A stretch of 64,000 nucleotides of DNA from Bacillus sp. THAF10. GTDB lineage: Bacteria; Bacillota; Bacilli; Bacillales; Bacillaceae_I. Below, in pieces: positions 7,947-17,398 of this stretch. The translations under genes and the position numbers were made by a program. The notes under the pieces are model-generated. The model searched no databases. It was not told the DNA's origin and worked only from the letters and a program-made list of their open reading frames with translations. The stretch covers positions 1,592,001-1,656,000 of the forward strand of contig NZ_CP045403.1 of the NCBI RefSeq assembly GCF_009363695.1, in the 5' to 3' direction. The stretch's first letter is position 1. Each line of letters opens with the position of its first letter.

Positions 7947-8573
7947 TTAGTTTTGCTCCACTTTTTTGTTTCTGTCTTCATCTTTTTGATGATTGGACTG
8001 CTTTTGTTGTTTATTTTCTAGTTGTTGTTTTTGATTTTTTGGCAGTTGAGAATTATTTTGTTCAGTTGGATTTGGTGCAGTAGGTTCTTTCAAATCAATT
8101 GGAATTTCAGGCATCACTCTGCCTACAATTTCAGCTAGCTCTTCCAAAACTCCTCCAATTGGTCTTCCATTTTGAATATCTCTTCCCATTTCCTCGAGTC
8201 TAACAAATGAGTCTGCATCTGCTAAAATAATTGCTGTTGCACCGTATGGGTCATTCTTTAAACTTTCTGCCACCGAATATTTAATCGTGCTTACTCTTTC
8301 ACGATCTAAATCGGAATTTACATCAATTCCAACGACGGCATAAGGACCAAGGACAACAGCTGTCGCATCATTAACATTAGGAACCCTAGATGCAAGCTCA
8401 ACAAGATGAGCAGATACTTCTTGTCCTGTCTTTCGATCTACGTGAACATCAGCAGAATCCTTTACATGAATTATTCGTGAGTCCTCGTCTTCTTTTGAAA
8501 TATTTCTCGGCTGATTATTGCAACCAGCCAGAATAATAACACAGGCTAGTGTCATGATTATATATTTACTCAA
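7947..8573 (-). CDS. ylaJ: YlaJ, YhcN/YlaJ family sporulation lipoprotein
   Basis: A 208-aa predicted lipoprotein: signal sequence with lipobox LAGC (Cys at residue 18), then the YhcN/YlaJ domain (VAESLKNDPYGATAIILADADS) known from spore membrane lipoproteins linked to germination. The last 45 residues are a low-complexity tail rich in Gln, Asn and Lys. It starts with TTG at 8573 behind AAGGAGTGA; the nearer ATG is out of frame. Divergent from ylaK. Confidence 0.88.
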   Translation of the reverse strand: MSKYIIMTLACVIILAGCNNQPRNISKEDEDSRIIHVKDSADVHVDRKTGQEVSAHLVELASRVPNVNDATAVVLGPYAVVGIDVNSDLDRERVSTIKYSVAESLKNDPYGATAIILADADSFVRLEEMGRDIQNGRPIGGVLEELAEIVGRVMPEIPIDLKEPTAPNPTEQNNSQLPKNQKQQLENKQQKQSNHQKDEDRNKKVEQN

Positions 8574-8799
8574 CGCATTTCACTCCTTTTGGACTGATTC
8601 CAAATACATCTGACTTGATTTTATTGTTTATTTGTTCTTCTATCTTTATTCATTCCGACATATATTTTATCAACGGTCCGTCCCTCTTTTATGGTCAAGT
8701 AGTAACACACTATCTATATTGGGGCCATATAATGAGAAGGAGGATGCCTTGATTCACTCCAGAAAGAAAATAGAAGAGCTGAGAGTAGGAGGCGGCAAG

Positions 8800-10128
8800 T
8801 TGGGAAAAATTTATGTACTCGATACAAACGTTTTATTACAGGATCCATATGCTATCTATTCATTTGGTGACAATGAAGTAGTTATTCCAGCTGTGGTTTT
8901 GGAAGAAGTGGATTCGAAAAAACGATATATGGATGAAATAGGAAGGAACGCAAGGCAGGTATCAAAAATTATTGACTCTTTAAGATCAAGCGGAAAACTT
9001 CATGAAAAGATTCCGTTGCATAACGGTGGTGCTTTAAGGATAGAGCTAAATCACCGGAGCTTTCATGAGTTGCAGGAAATTTTTATAGAAAAGACAAATG
9101 ATAATCGGATACTTGCAGTAGCCAAGAACCTCTCGCTTGAGGAAGAAACAAAAGAAAATGGTCGTTCTGTTATTCTTGTTAGTAAGGATGCGTTAGTTAG
9201 AGTGAAGGCCGATGCTATAGGGTTAAACTCAGAGGACTTTTTAAATGACAGGGTGGTTGAAGTCGACCATATATATAAGGGATTTTTGGAAATTTATGTA
9301 CAAACTGACCTGCTTAATTCTTTCTACGAGAAAGGGGAGCTACAAGCAGGGGAGCTTGCGAGTCATCCATTTTATGCAAATCAATTTATTATCATGAAGG
9401 ATGCTTTAGGTGGCTCCGCATCTGCCATTGGCATTATTGATTCGACAGGAAAAAAAGTGAAGAAACTCGTATTTGACCAGGATCATATTTGGGGCATACG
9501 TCCACGTAATGTACAACAAACAATGGCGTTTGAGTCGCTTCTCCGCTCTGATATTCCGCTAGTCACGCTGATCGGAAAAGCAGGGACCGGAAAAACCTTA
9601 CTTGCATTAGCAGCCGGACTTATGCAGACCGAAGATTTAAATCGATATAAAAAACTGCTTGTCGCAAGGCCAATTGTACCAGTAGGAAAGGATATTGGCT
9701 TTTTACCTGGTGAAAAAGAAGAAAAGCTTCGTCCGTGGATGCAACCAATCTTTGACAATCTTGAATATCTTTTTAATACAAAGAAACCTGGAGAGCTGGA
9801 TGCGATTTTAGCAGGGATGGGTTCCATAGAAGTAGAGGCATTAACGTATATTAGAGGGCGTAGCATACCTGAACAATTTATCATTATTGATGAGGCGCAA
9901 AACCTGACAAAACATGAAGTCAAAACCATTCTGACTCGGGTGGGCGACAGAAGCAAAATCGTGTTGATGGGAGACCCAGAACAGATTGATCATCCTTATC
10001 TTGATGAATACAACAATGGTTTAACCTATGTTGTGGAAAAGTTTAAAGATCAAAAGCTTGCAGCACATGTGAAGCTTGTTAAAGGAGAAAGATCCATGCT
10101 TGCCAAACTTGCAGCGGATCTTTTATAA
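8800..10128 (+). CDS. ylaK: PIN domain plus PhoH-like ATPase (YlaK)
   Basis: A PhoH2-type protein joining an N-terminal PIN ribonuclease domain (YVLDTNVLL, IPAVVLEEVDS, VSKDALVRVKADAIG) to a C-terminal PhoH ATPase domain with Walker A (GKAGTGKT) and Walker B (IIIDEAQN). Related PhoH2 proteins act as RNA helicase/nucleases. The frame is open from 8632, but TTG at 8800 has TAGGAGG 5-6 nt upstream and gives 442 aa (MGKIYVLDTN), the length of B. subtilis YlaK. The extra upstream residues would precede the PIN domain and are probably not translated. Confidence 0.92.
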   Translation: MGKIYVLDTNVLLQDPYAIYSFGDNEVVIPAVVLEEVDSKKRYMDEIGRNARQVSKIIDSLRSSGKLHEKIPLHNGGALRIELNHRSFHELQEIFIEKTNDNRILAVAKNLSLEEETKENGRSVILVSKDALVRVKADAIGLNSEDFLNDRVVEVDHIYKGFLEIYVQTDLLNSFYEKGELQAGELASHPFYANQFIIMKDALGGSASAIGIIDSTGKKVKKLVFDQDHIWGIRPRNVQQTMAFESLLRSDIPLVTLIGKAGTGKTLLALAAGLMQTEDLNRYKKLLVARPIVPVGKDIGFLPGEKEEKLRPWMQPIFDNLEYLFNTKKPGELDAILAGMGSIEVEALTYIRGRSIPEQFIIIDEAQNLTKHEVKTILTRVGDRSKIVLMGDPEQIDHPYLDEYNNGLTYVVEKFKDQKLAAHVKLVKGERSMLAKLAADLL

Positions 10129-10139
10129 AGGAACTAAAA

Positions 10140-10174
10140 AAAGAGGGTCGCATGGTATGGATGCGACCCTAGCT
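10140..10174 (+). terminator. Terminator after ylaK
   Basis: AGGGTCGCAT-GGTATGG-ATGCGACCCT, a perfect 10-bp stem with flanking A-rich and T-containing sequence. Confidence 0.8.
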
Positions 10175-10191
10175 TTATCAAAAAATAACTA

Positions 10192-10692
10192 TTATTTAAC
10201 GACAATTTTATGAACATGTGTTAAAGGATGGTCTTTATTTGAACCATCTTCATAATAAACATGAACTGGTCCAGTTTCTAAAAGTGGTTTCCCATCTTTT
10301 GAAAAGCCAAGAATCATCTTTTGTGCTGTAGAGATATCGACTTCGATATTTTCGTGTTCCCCAACAAAAACAACCTTGGAGGACTCTGCTTGGGGTTCTG
10401 CATTAAACAAAAATGGACTAAGTTTAATCCCAAATGAACCTGATAATAACTGCTCCTTCTTAAATTTTCGTTCCGTCTTTAAGGTAGGTGGATAGATAGC
10501 ACCTTCTCTAATTTCTCGTTCCCAATGTTCTGACACCGCTTTTGTGTATTCTTCTAATGTATCTGCTTCTGCCTGTTTTTTTTCGGTAAAATATGTAGTA
10601 AGATCTATTTTTCTGTCATCAAAAATCCAAACACCAGGATCTAACGTGATGGTGTAATTGACTTTACCTTCTATTCTAATGATGTTTTCCAC
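10192..10692 (-). CDS. ylaL: YlaL family protein
   Basis: A 166-aa soluble protein without membrane segments, located between ylaK and glsA as ylaL is in B. subtilis; function unknown. It begins with a beta-rich stretch (IIRIEGKVNYTITLDPGVWIF) and ends with HVYYEDGSNKDHPLTHVHKIVV. It starts with GTG at 10692 behind AGGAGGGGACAGCT. The assignment rests on length and synteny more than on a recognisable motif. Divergent from glsA. Confidence 0.7.
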   Translation of the reverse strand: MENIIRIEGKVNYTITLDPGVWIFDDRKIDLTTYFTEKKQAEADTLEEYTKAVSEHWEREIREGAIYPPTLKTERKFKKEQLLSGSFGIKLSPFLFNAEPQAESSKVVFVGEHENIEVDISTAQKMILGFSKDGKPLLETGPVHVYYEDGSNKDHPLTHVHKIVVK

Positions 10693-10829
10693 AGCTGTCC
10701 CCTCCTATATAATGCTTTACGTTATTATATAACTTCTGTGTTTTTTTGTCATGTCCGTGGGGAATCTAAGTAACATGGTGATATTTTATAAATCCTCAGA
10801 GGAATTTTTGATAAAAAGGGTGTTATGTG

Positions 10830-11759
10830 ATGGCATGCAGAAGCAGTGAAGAATTACAATCATTTGTAGAAGAAGCAAAACAGGTTTATTTTGAAGGAAA
10901 AGTAGCCAATTATATCCCTGCATTACAACGTGAAAGTCCAAATCATCTTTCATGTGCGATTGCCTATCCTGATGGACAATGTATTTCTGCTGGTGATGTT
11001 ACAAGAAAATTTACTCTCCAAAGTGTATCGAAAATTATTACTTTGGCTATCGTTTTAATGGATTATGGACCTGAACATGTTTTCCATCGTGTTGGAATGG
11101 AACCGACTGGAGATCCATTTAATTCAATTATTAAACTCGAAACCTCTTCTAAGGCAAAACCTCTTAATCCGATGATTAATGCAGGAGCGCTAGCCGTAAC
11201 ATCGATGATTAAAGGTAGCAATGCTCAAGATAAAGTAGAATACATAATTGATTTTGTCAAAAAACTGACAAATGAAGACGAGATAAATTACTGTGAAGAG
11301 GTGGCAATTTCAGAATTTACGACCTCCTTTTTAAACAGGGCACTCTGCTTTTATATGAAGGGCGATGGCGTGATTCATGGCAATGTCGAGGAAATAATGG
11401 AAGTGTATACAAAGCAGTGCGCCATTGAGTTAAATTGCCTTCAGCTTGCACGCATGGGTGCTGTATTTGCAATGGACGGATTGAATCCATACACAGGGGA
11501 ACAGGTCATCCCGAAAAATATCGCTAGAATATGTAAAACCTTTATGGTCACTTGCGGAATGTATAATGCATCTGGCGAATTTGCCATTAAAATTGGAATT
11601 CCTGCAAAAAGCGGAGTCTCAGGCGGAATTATGGGAGCCGTACCAGGAAGAATGGGTATTGGTATTTTCGGACCTGCCTTAAATGAAGTAGGAAACAGTC
11701 ATACAGGTATGAAATTATTGGAATTACTACAGGAAAAGTATGATTTAAGCATGTTTTAG
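10830..11759 (+). CDS. glsA: Glutaminase (YlaM type)
   Basis: Cytosolic glutaminase converting glutamine to glutamate and ammonia, beta-lactamase-like fold. The catalytic S-x-x-K is in LQSVSKII, and NPMINAGALA, FMVTCGMYNASGEFA and KSGVSGGIMGAVPG are characteristic of the family. A GTG at 10827 is followed immediately by ATG at 10830; the AAAAGGG ribosome site is better spaced for the ATG, giving 309 aa, the usual length. It corresponds to B. subtilis glsA2/ylaM. Confidence 0.95.
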   Translation: MACRSSEELQSFVEEAKQVYFEGKVANYIPALQRESPNHLSCAIAYPDGQCISAGDVTRKFTLQSVSKIITLAIVLMDYGPEHVFHRVGMEPTGDPFNSIIKLETSSKAKPLNPMINAGALAVTSMIKGSNAQDKVEYIIDFVKKLTNEDEINYCEEVAISEFTTSFLNRALCFYMKGDGVIHGNVEEIMEVYTKQCAIELNCLQLARMGAVFAMDGLNPYTGEQVIPKNIARICKTFMVTCGMYNASGEFAIKIGIPAKSGVSGGIMGAVPGRMGIGIFGPALNEVGNSHTGMKLLELLQEKYDLSMF

Positions 11760-11853
11760 TTTTGAAAAGGCTTATCTATCTTGCATTTTTTTTAATTTAA
11801 CGATAAAATTTATTATTAAGATAGGTATTTGTACGTAAACGGAGGGATCGATA

Positions 11854-12135
11854 TTGGCATCAGAAATCGTGGTCGATCATCGTGAAAAAGCTATTTCGCT
11901 TTTAAAAGCCGATTCAGATAAAATATTGAAGTTGATTCAAGTGCAAATGGACAACTTGACCATGCCCCAATGCCCTTTATATGAAGAGGTGCTAGATACA
12001 CAAATGTTCGGATTATCCCGGGAGATGGACTTTGCCGTCCGACTCGGTCTTATATCTGAAAAAGAAGGAAAGGACATCCTATCCACCTTGGAAAAGGAAC
12101 TTTCTGCTTTATATGAAGCTTGGGAAAAAAATTAA
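11854..12135 (+). CDS. ylaN: YlaN, UPF0358 family iron-homeostasis protein
   Basis: A 93-aa helical protein of UPF0358. In B. subtilis YlaN is essential under low iron and binds the regulator Fur, relieving its repression. The sequence [23 protein letters not shown] and the C-terminal helix [15 protein letters not shown] are family-typical. TTG start at 11854 follows GGAGGG. It is followed by a strong terminator; in B. subtilis ftsW comes next, but here pycA follows instead. Confidence 0.92.
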   Translation: MASEIVVDHREKAISLLKADSDKILKLIQVQMDNLTMPQCPLYEEVLDTQMFGLSREMDFAVRLGLISEKEGKDILSTLEKELSALYEAWEKN

Positions 12136-12139
12136 TAGT

Positions 12140-12180
12140 AAAAACGCTCAATCGGGTAAAATACTGATTGAGCGTTTTTA
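12140..12180 (+). terminator. Terminator after ylaN
   Basis: AAAACGCTCAATC ... GATTGAGCGTTTTTA, long stem with T-tract. Confidence 0.9.
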
Positions 12181-12302
12181 TTAACCTAATAATATCTTGA
12201 TAGTGTCGATTGCGCGTAGGATCTACTGCGGTTTTTTAGTAAGATTTTGACTAATCTACACTACTCTTATATGAAAAAGAGGAAAATTATCGCAATATCA
12301 TG

Positions 12303-12308
12303 TATAAT
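12303..12308 (+). promoter_or_regulatory. Promoter -10 of pycA
   Basis: TATAAT with TG immediately before it (ATGTATAATGG), about 65 nt before the pycA start; no clear -35 box. Confidence 0.45.
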
Positions 12309-12375
12309 GGCAAATATAATTGAAAAAATATTCTAAACTTTTCCAAAAGAGAAGTAGCTACTAGGGGGAGACAAA

Positions 12376-15300
12376 ATGACGAAGAAAATCAGTAAAATAC
12401 TTGTAGCCAATCGTGGCGAGATTGCAATTCGTGTTTTTCGAGCTTGTACAGAATTAAACATTCGAACGGTTGCTATTTACTCCAATGAAGATATTGGTTC
12501 CTTTCATCGCTACAAAGCAGATGAAGCATATCTAGTAGGAGAAGGGAAGAAGCCAATTGATGCCTATCTTGATATAGATGGAATCATTGAAATTGCAAAA
12601 AAGAATGGTGTCGATGCAATTCATCCAGGATATGGTTTCTTGTCCGAAAACATTCATTTTGCGAAAAAATGTGAAGAAGAGGGTATTATTTTTATTGGAC
12701 CTACTTCTAAACATTTGGACATGTTCGGTGACAAAGTAAAAGCAAGAACGCAAGCTCAACTTGCAAACATACCTGTTATACCAGGAACAGATGGTCCTGT
12801 ACATTCACTTGATGAAGTGATGGATTTCGCTTCTACATATGGCTACCCGCTCATGATTAAAGCGGCTCTTGGCGGTGGCGGACGCGGAATGAGAATTGTG
12901 CGTAGTAAATCAGAGCTTAAAGAATCATTTGAACGCGCGAAATCAGAAGCAAAGGCTGCCTTTGGTAATGATGATGTGTATGTGGAAAAATTAATTGAGA
13001 ATCCAAAACATATTGAGGTACAAATTATTGGTGATGAGCATGGAGAAATCATCCACCTATATGAACGCGACTGTTCTATTCAACGACGCCATCAAAAAGT
13101 GGTGGAAATTGCACCAAGTGTTTCCCTTTCTGAAGAATTAAGAAACTCCATTTGTGATGCAGCGGTTTCATTGATGAAAAACGTAGACTATATTAATGCT
13201 GGAACTGTGGAATTTCTCGTAGCTGGAGACGAGTTCTTTTTTATTGAAGTAAATCCTCGTGTGCAGGTAGAGCATACAATCACCGAAATGGTGACTGGTG
13301 TGGACATTGTCCAAACTCAAATCTTAATTGCAGAAGGACATGCCCTGCATAGCAACAAGCTTGGAATTCCGAAGCAAGAAGATATTAAAGTGAATGGGTT
13401 TGCCATTCAGTCTCGTGTGACAACAGAAGATCCGCTAAATGGCTTTATGCCTGACACTGGAAAAATCAATGTGTATCGTTCCGGTGGCGGTTTTGGGGTT
13501 CGCCTGGATGCCGGAAATGGATTTCAGGGAGCGGTTATCACCCCATATTATGATTCGCTTTTAGTAAAGCTTTCCACTTGGGCGCTCACCTTTGAACAGG
13601 CTGCGACGAAAATGGAAAGAAACTTAAAGGAATTTCGAATCCGTGGGATTAAAACAAACATTCCTTTCTTGGAAAATGTAGTGAAACATCCGAAATTTAT
13701 GAACGGGGAATATGATACGTCCTTTATTGACACAACACCTGAGCTATTTGTGTTTCCAAAAAGAAAAGACCGTGGAACGAAGATGCTTAGCTATATTGGT
13801 AATGTAACAGTCAATGGTTTTCCAGGTGTAGAAAAAAGGAAAAAGCCTATTTTCACCAATCCAAGAATGCCAGATACCTCACTAATCACAAAAGTACCAG
13901 AAGGAACAAAGCAAATACTCGACCAACGTGGAGCAGATGGACTAGTACACTGGGTAAAGGATCAGAATAAGGTCCTTTTAACGGATACTACATTCAGAGA
14001 CGCACACCAATCTTTACTAGCAACAAGAGTACGTACAAACGATTTAAAACAAATTGCGGAACCAACAGCTAAATTGCTCCCGAATTTATTTTCTATGGAA
14101 ATGTGGGGAGGGGCTACCTTTGATGTGGCGTACCGATTTTTAAGTGAAAATCCATGGGACAGATTATTGGCACTAAGAGAGAAGGCACCGAACATTTTGT
14201 TCCAAATGCTACTTCGTGCATCCAATGCAGTTGGTTACAAAAATTATCCTGACAACTTAATTAAAGAGTTTGTTGAGAAATCTGCTCATGCTGGTATAGA
14301 TGTGTTCAGAATCTTCGACAGCTTGAACTGGGTGAAGGGGATGACGCTTGCCATCGACGCTGTTCGTGATAGTGGAAAGCTTGCAGAAGCAGCGATCTGT
14401 TATACAGGTGACATCAACGATCCAAGCAGAACGAAATATGACCTTCAATATTATCAAGACATGGCGAAGGAGCTTGAGAATAGCGGAGCACATATTTTAG
14501 CAATTAAGGACATGGCAGGTTTGCTAAAGCCTCAATCCGCTTATAGACTAATTTCTACGCTTAAGGAGACGGTGGATATTCCAATCCATCTTCATACCCA
14601 TGATACAAGTGGAAACGGAATCTATATGTATGCAAAGGCGATTGAAGCTGGCGTTGATATTGTAGATGTTGCTATAAGCTCCATGGCAGGATTAACTTCC
14701 CAGCCAAGTGCTAATTCTCTATACTATGCACTTGAGGAAATGGACCGTAAACCGGATGTTTCCGTTGATGCACTAGAACAGTTATCTCATTATTGGGAGG
14801 ATGTACGGAAATATTACAGCGACTTCGAAAGTGGGATGAATAGTCCTCACTCTGAGGTTTATATGCATGAAATGCCTGGAGGACAATATAGCAACCTGCA
14901 GCAGCAAGCAAAAGCTGTTGGTCTGGGTGCTCGCTGGGAAGAAGTAAAACAAATGTACCGTCGCGTAAATGATATGTTTGGTGACATTGTTAAAGTAACG
15001 CCTTCTTCAAAAGTGGTTGGAGATATGGCATTGTTCATGGTACAAAATAACCTGTCTGAACAGGATGTACTTGAGAAAGGTGACTCCATCGATTTTCCGG
15101 ATTCTGTTATCGAATTGTTTGAAGGATTCTTAGGTCAACCACATGGCGGGTTCCCACAAGAGCTTCAAAGGGTCATTTTGAAGGGGAAAACACCTATTAC
15201 GGTCCGCCCTGGCGAGTTGTTGGATGATGTTAATTTTGAAGCGGTGAGAAATGAGCTATATGAAACGTTAAACCGTCAAGTAACAAGCCACGAAATGCTA

Positions 15301-15819
15301 GCTTATGCCTTATATCCAAAAGTGTTTTTGGATTTCCAAAAGAAATATGAACAATTTGGAAATGTTTCTGTTCTAGATACGCCAACATTTTTCTTTGGAA
15401 TGAGACTTGGGGAAGAAATTCAAGTGGAGATTGAACAAGGAAAAACGTTAAATGTAAAACTGGTATCCATTGGACAGCCTCAAAAAGATGGAACAAGAAT
15501 CGTGTATTTTGAACTTAATGGACAGCCTCGAGAAGTGACCATTAAGGATGAAAGTGTGAAATCTGATGTATTAACCAAGCCAAAAACAGACCCATCCAAC
15601 CCATCCCACATTGGTGCTACAATGCCAGGAACCGTCATTAAGGTTTTAGTGGAGAAGGGAGAAAAAGTAAAACGAGGGGATCATTTGATGATCACAGAAG
15701 CAATGAAAATGGAAACCACCGTTCAGGCACCATTCAGTGGTACGGTGAAAGAAATTCATGCTTCAGCAGGTGAGGGAATAGCAACAGGCGATCTTCTAAT
15801 TGAAGTAGAGCAAGTATAG
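12376..15819 (+). CDS. pycA: Pyruvate carboxylase
   Basis: Biotin enzyme making oxaloacetate from pyruvate, bicarbonate and ATP, replenishing the TCA cycle. All domains are in one 1147-aa chain: biotin carboxylase (about 1-450, starting KILVANRGEIAIRVFRA, ATP-grasp loop GGGGRGMR), carboxyltransferase (about 530-800, LLTDTTFRDAHQSLLATR and metal-binding HLHTHDTSGNG), and C-terminal biotinyl domain with EAMKMET, whose Lys carries biotin. Length is normal. ATG follows AGGGGGAGAC. It is monocistronic here; dispersed repeat R3 follows directly. Confidence 0.98.
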   Translation: MTKKISKILVANRGEIAIRVFRACTELNIRTVAIYSNEDIGSFHRYKADEAYLVGEGKKPIDAYLDIDGIIEIAKKNGVDAIHPGYGFLSENIHFAKKCEEEGIIFIGPTSKHLDMFGDKVKARTQAQLANIPVIPGTDGPVHSLDEVMDFASTYGYPLMIKAALGGGGRGMRIVRSKSELKESFERAKSEAKAAFGNDDVYVEKLIENPKHIEVQIIGDEHGEIIHLYERDCSIQRRHQKVVEIAPSVSLSEELRNSICDAAVSLMKNVDYINAGTVEFLVAGDEFFFIEVNPRVQVEHTITEMVTGVDIVQTQILIAEGHALHSNKLGIPKQEDIKVNGFAIQSRVTTEDPLNGFMPDTGKINVYRSGGGFGVRLDAGNGFQGAVITPYYDSLLVKLSTWALTFEQAATKMERNLKEFRIRGIKTNIPFLENVVKHPKFMNGEYDTSFIDTTPELFVFPKRKDRGTKMLSYIGNVTVNGFPGVEKRKKPIFTNPRMPDTSLITKVPEGTKQILDQRGADGLVHWVKDQNKVLLTDTTFRDAHQSLLATRVRTNDLKQIAEPTAKLLPNLFSMEMWGGATFDVAYRFLSENPWDRLLALREKAPNILFQMLLRASNAVGYKNYPDNLIKEFVEKSAHAGIDVFRIFDSLNWVKGMTLAIDAVRDSGKLAEAAICYTGDINDPSRTKYDLQYYQDMAKELENSGAHILAIKDMAGLLKPQSAYRLISTLKETVDIPIHLHTHDTSGNGIYMYAKAIEAGVDIVDVAISSMAGLTSQPSANSLYYALEEMDRKPDVSVDALEQLSHYWEDVRKYYSDFESGMNSPHSEVYMHEMPGGQYSNLQQQAKAVGLGARWEEVKQMYRRVNDMFGDIVKVTPSSKVVGDMALFMVQNNLSEQDVLEKGDSIDFPDSVIELFEGFLGQPHGGFPQELQRVILKGKTPITVRPGELLDDVNFEAVRNELYETLNRQVTSHEMLAYALYPKVFLDFQKKYEQFGNVSVLDTPTFFFGMRLGEEIQVEIEQGKTLNVKLVSIGQPQKDGTRIVYFELNGQPREVTIKDESVKSDVLTKPKTDPSNPSHIGATMPGTVIKVLVEKGEKVKRGDHLMITEAMKMETTVQAPFSGTVKEIHASAGEGIATGDLLIEVEQV

Positions 15820-15833
15820 CATCGAGCAATAAT

Positions 15834-15915
15834 AAAAGGCTGCTTTCGTAAACTTTGTTGCTACTGCGCCGATTTATTTCAGGCTAATAGCAACAATCTT
15901 TTAGAAAAGAGCTAA
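15834..15915 (+). repeat. Dispersed repeat, copy R3 (internally deleted)
   Basis: About 82 bp retaining both ends: AAAGGCTGCTTTCGTAAAC with TTTGTTGCTACTGCG on the left, and GCAACAATCTTTTAGAAAAG on the right. The central part present in R2 and R5 is missing, which is typical of an internally deleted non-autonomous element. Confidence 0.85.
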
Positions 15916-15948
15916 AAAAAAGAGAGGGGAGTGTCCCCTCTCTTTTTA
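15913..15948. terminator. Bidirectional terminator between pycA and ctaA
   Basis: AAAAAAAAGAGAGGGGA-GTGT-CCCCTCTCTTTTTATA, a G+C-rich stem with A's on one side and T's on the other, directly after repeat R3 and between convergent genes. Confidence 0.9.
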
Positions 15949-16884
15949 TATGGATGATGAAGTTTGTTTATCTACCTTTAATCTATTTGTCTTATTTCTA
16001 CTAACTAGCATTAGCAAATAACTTAACACTCCAAACAAACAAGAAATAATGAGTGCGTGAAGTAGAGCAACAAATATGTTCAAGTTGGTAACAACTATCA
16101 ATGCCCCGGTTGTTGCTTGGGAAACCACTAGTATGGAAGAAACAATCCAGCCATTAAGAATGACAGGCTGATGTTTATATTTTTTAAATGCAAGAATTGT
16201 AACATAAAGAATCCAAATCACGATTAAGCCAGCAGCTGCCCTGTGTCCCATTTGTATCCATTCATGCGTTTGTGTTGGTAGCCCGAGTCCATTCCTTGTA
16301 CAGCTTGGCCAACTTGGACAAGCTAAGCTTGCTCCAACATGGCGTACTAGTGCGCCGCTGTATACAACTAAGTAACAATAAACAATGATTCCAATGATAT
16401 GAAAGCTCATTCGTCGGTCAACTATTAATTGCTCCGTTTCAAACTTTTTGTCTACTTCAAAAATGAGAAGTGTAAGAAGAAATACAGAAGCAAAGGAGAC
16501 AAGTGATATTCCAAAATGCAATGCCAATACTGCAGATGATTGTCCCCACATTACAGCAGCTGCACCGATAAGCCCTTGTAATATAAGAACAAGAATGGAA
16601 ACAAGCGCTAAAAACTTCGTCTCTCTTTTATGCCCGATTGCTTTCCAAGCCCATATTGCCAGTATCAACACCATGATTCCTGCTAGGGATGATACAATGC
16701 GGTGACTTAATTCAATAATGAGAGCAAGATCAATATTGCTTGGGATCAATTGTCCGTGACAAAGAGGCCAGGATCTACCGCAGCCCATGCCAGAACCAGT
16801 TTTTGTTACAAGTGCTCCCCCGATTAAAACAAATAGCATGATAATAGAAGTGCAAACGGCGAACCATTTTAATAATTTGTTCAT
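15946..16884 (-). CDS. ctaA: Haem A synthase CtaA
   Basis: Membrane enzyme oxidising haem O to haem A for the aa3/caa3 oxidases. Eight membrane helices are predicted. The extracellular Cys pairs typical of Bacillus CtaA are present (CGRSWPLC and CPSWPSC), as are the haem-ligand histidines in ELSHR, ALHFG, GHRAAAG and LLHALI. The frame opens at 17013, but the ATG at 16884 follows AAGGTGAATCTT and gives 312 aa ([10 protein letters not shown]), close to the family length. Divergent from ctaB, as in B. subtilis. Confidence 0.95.
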   Translation of the reverse strand: MNKLLKWFAVCTSIIMLFVLIGGALVTKTGSGMGCGRSWPLCHGQLIPSNIDLALIIELSHRIVSSLAGIMVLILAIWAWKAIGHKRETKFLALVSILVLILQGLIGAAAVMWGQSSAVLALHFGISLVSFASVFLLTLLIFEVDKKFETEQLIVDRRMSFHIIGIIVYCYLVVYSGALVRHVGASLACPSWPSCTRNGLGLPTQTHEWIQMGHRAAAGLIVIWILYVTILAFKKYKHQPVILNGWIVSSILVVSQATTGALIVVTNLNIFVALLHALIISCLFGVLSYLLMLVSRNKTNRLKVDKQTSSSI

Positions 16885-17398
16885 AAGATTCACCTTCTTG
16901 ATATTTTTTTTCTCCCTTATAGGAAAGGCTATGTTAGATAGAAATTCTTTAAAAAATAACGAAGCCATATTAAAAAAGGTACAGAAATGGTAAAATAATA
17001 AACGTCCTCCCAATACTACACAATCCTACGAAAATTGACAACAACCTACAATGTGTGTGATGCAGGAAATTATTATTGTAAAAAAGGTTGAATAATGGGA
17101 TGGAGTTTGCTAGAAATATATAAGGGATGTGTCAAAGATGCTCTTAAGAATGTATAAGAGCAACAACAAATCCTATTATATACCGTTTTATTAAGGGTTG
17201 GTAACATTCTTAACAGGTGACACAAATTAGTCATATTTTCTTCAAATATAATTCACAAAGAAATTAGCAAATATGATTTAATATACAGAGAGAATGTTGC
17301 GAATGTCCCCTGTAATTTCAATGCTTTTTCCATGAAATTCAGGTGTGAAAACGCCTTCACATTATAGCTGTTGCAATAGGTTTAAAGGAGGAATTCAA
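16885..17398. promoter_or_regulatory. ctaA-ctaB divergent regulatory region
   Basis: A 514-bp AT-rich gap with no convincing gene. In B. subtilis the equivalent region binds the response regulator ResD and carries the divergent ctaA and ctaB promoters. TTGACA occurs at 17035-17040 without a good -10 partner, TATAAT at 17247-17252, and a cre-like site near the ctaB start. The promoters are not assigned with certainty. Confidence 0.5.
17346..17359 (+). promoter_or_regulatory. Candidate cre (CcpA) site upstream of ctaB
   Basis: TGAAAACGCCTTCA matches the cre consensus TGNAANCGNTNNCA at all fixed positions but one. It lies 40 bp before the ctaB start. Catabolite repression of the ctaB-F cluster is known in B. 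subtilis. Confidence 0.55.

Noticed and set aside
8632..8799. N-terminal extension of YlaK (56 residues before the PIN domain)
   Set aside because: The TTG at 8800 has a ribosome site and restores the family length; the upstream residues show no domain.
16885..17013. 42-residue N-terminal extension of CtaA
   Set aside because: No ribosome site at the far start; the ATG at 16884 has AAGGTGA and begins the first membrane helix normally.
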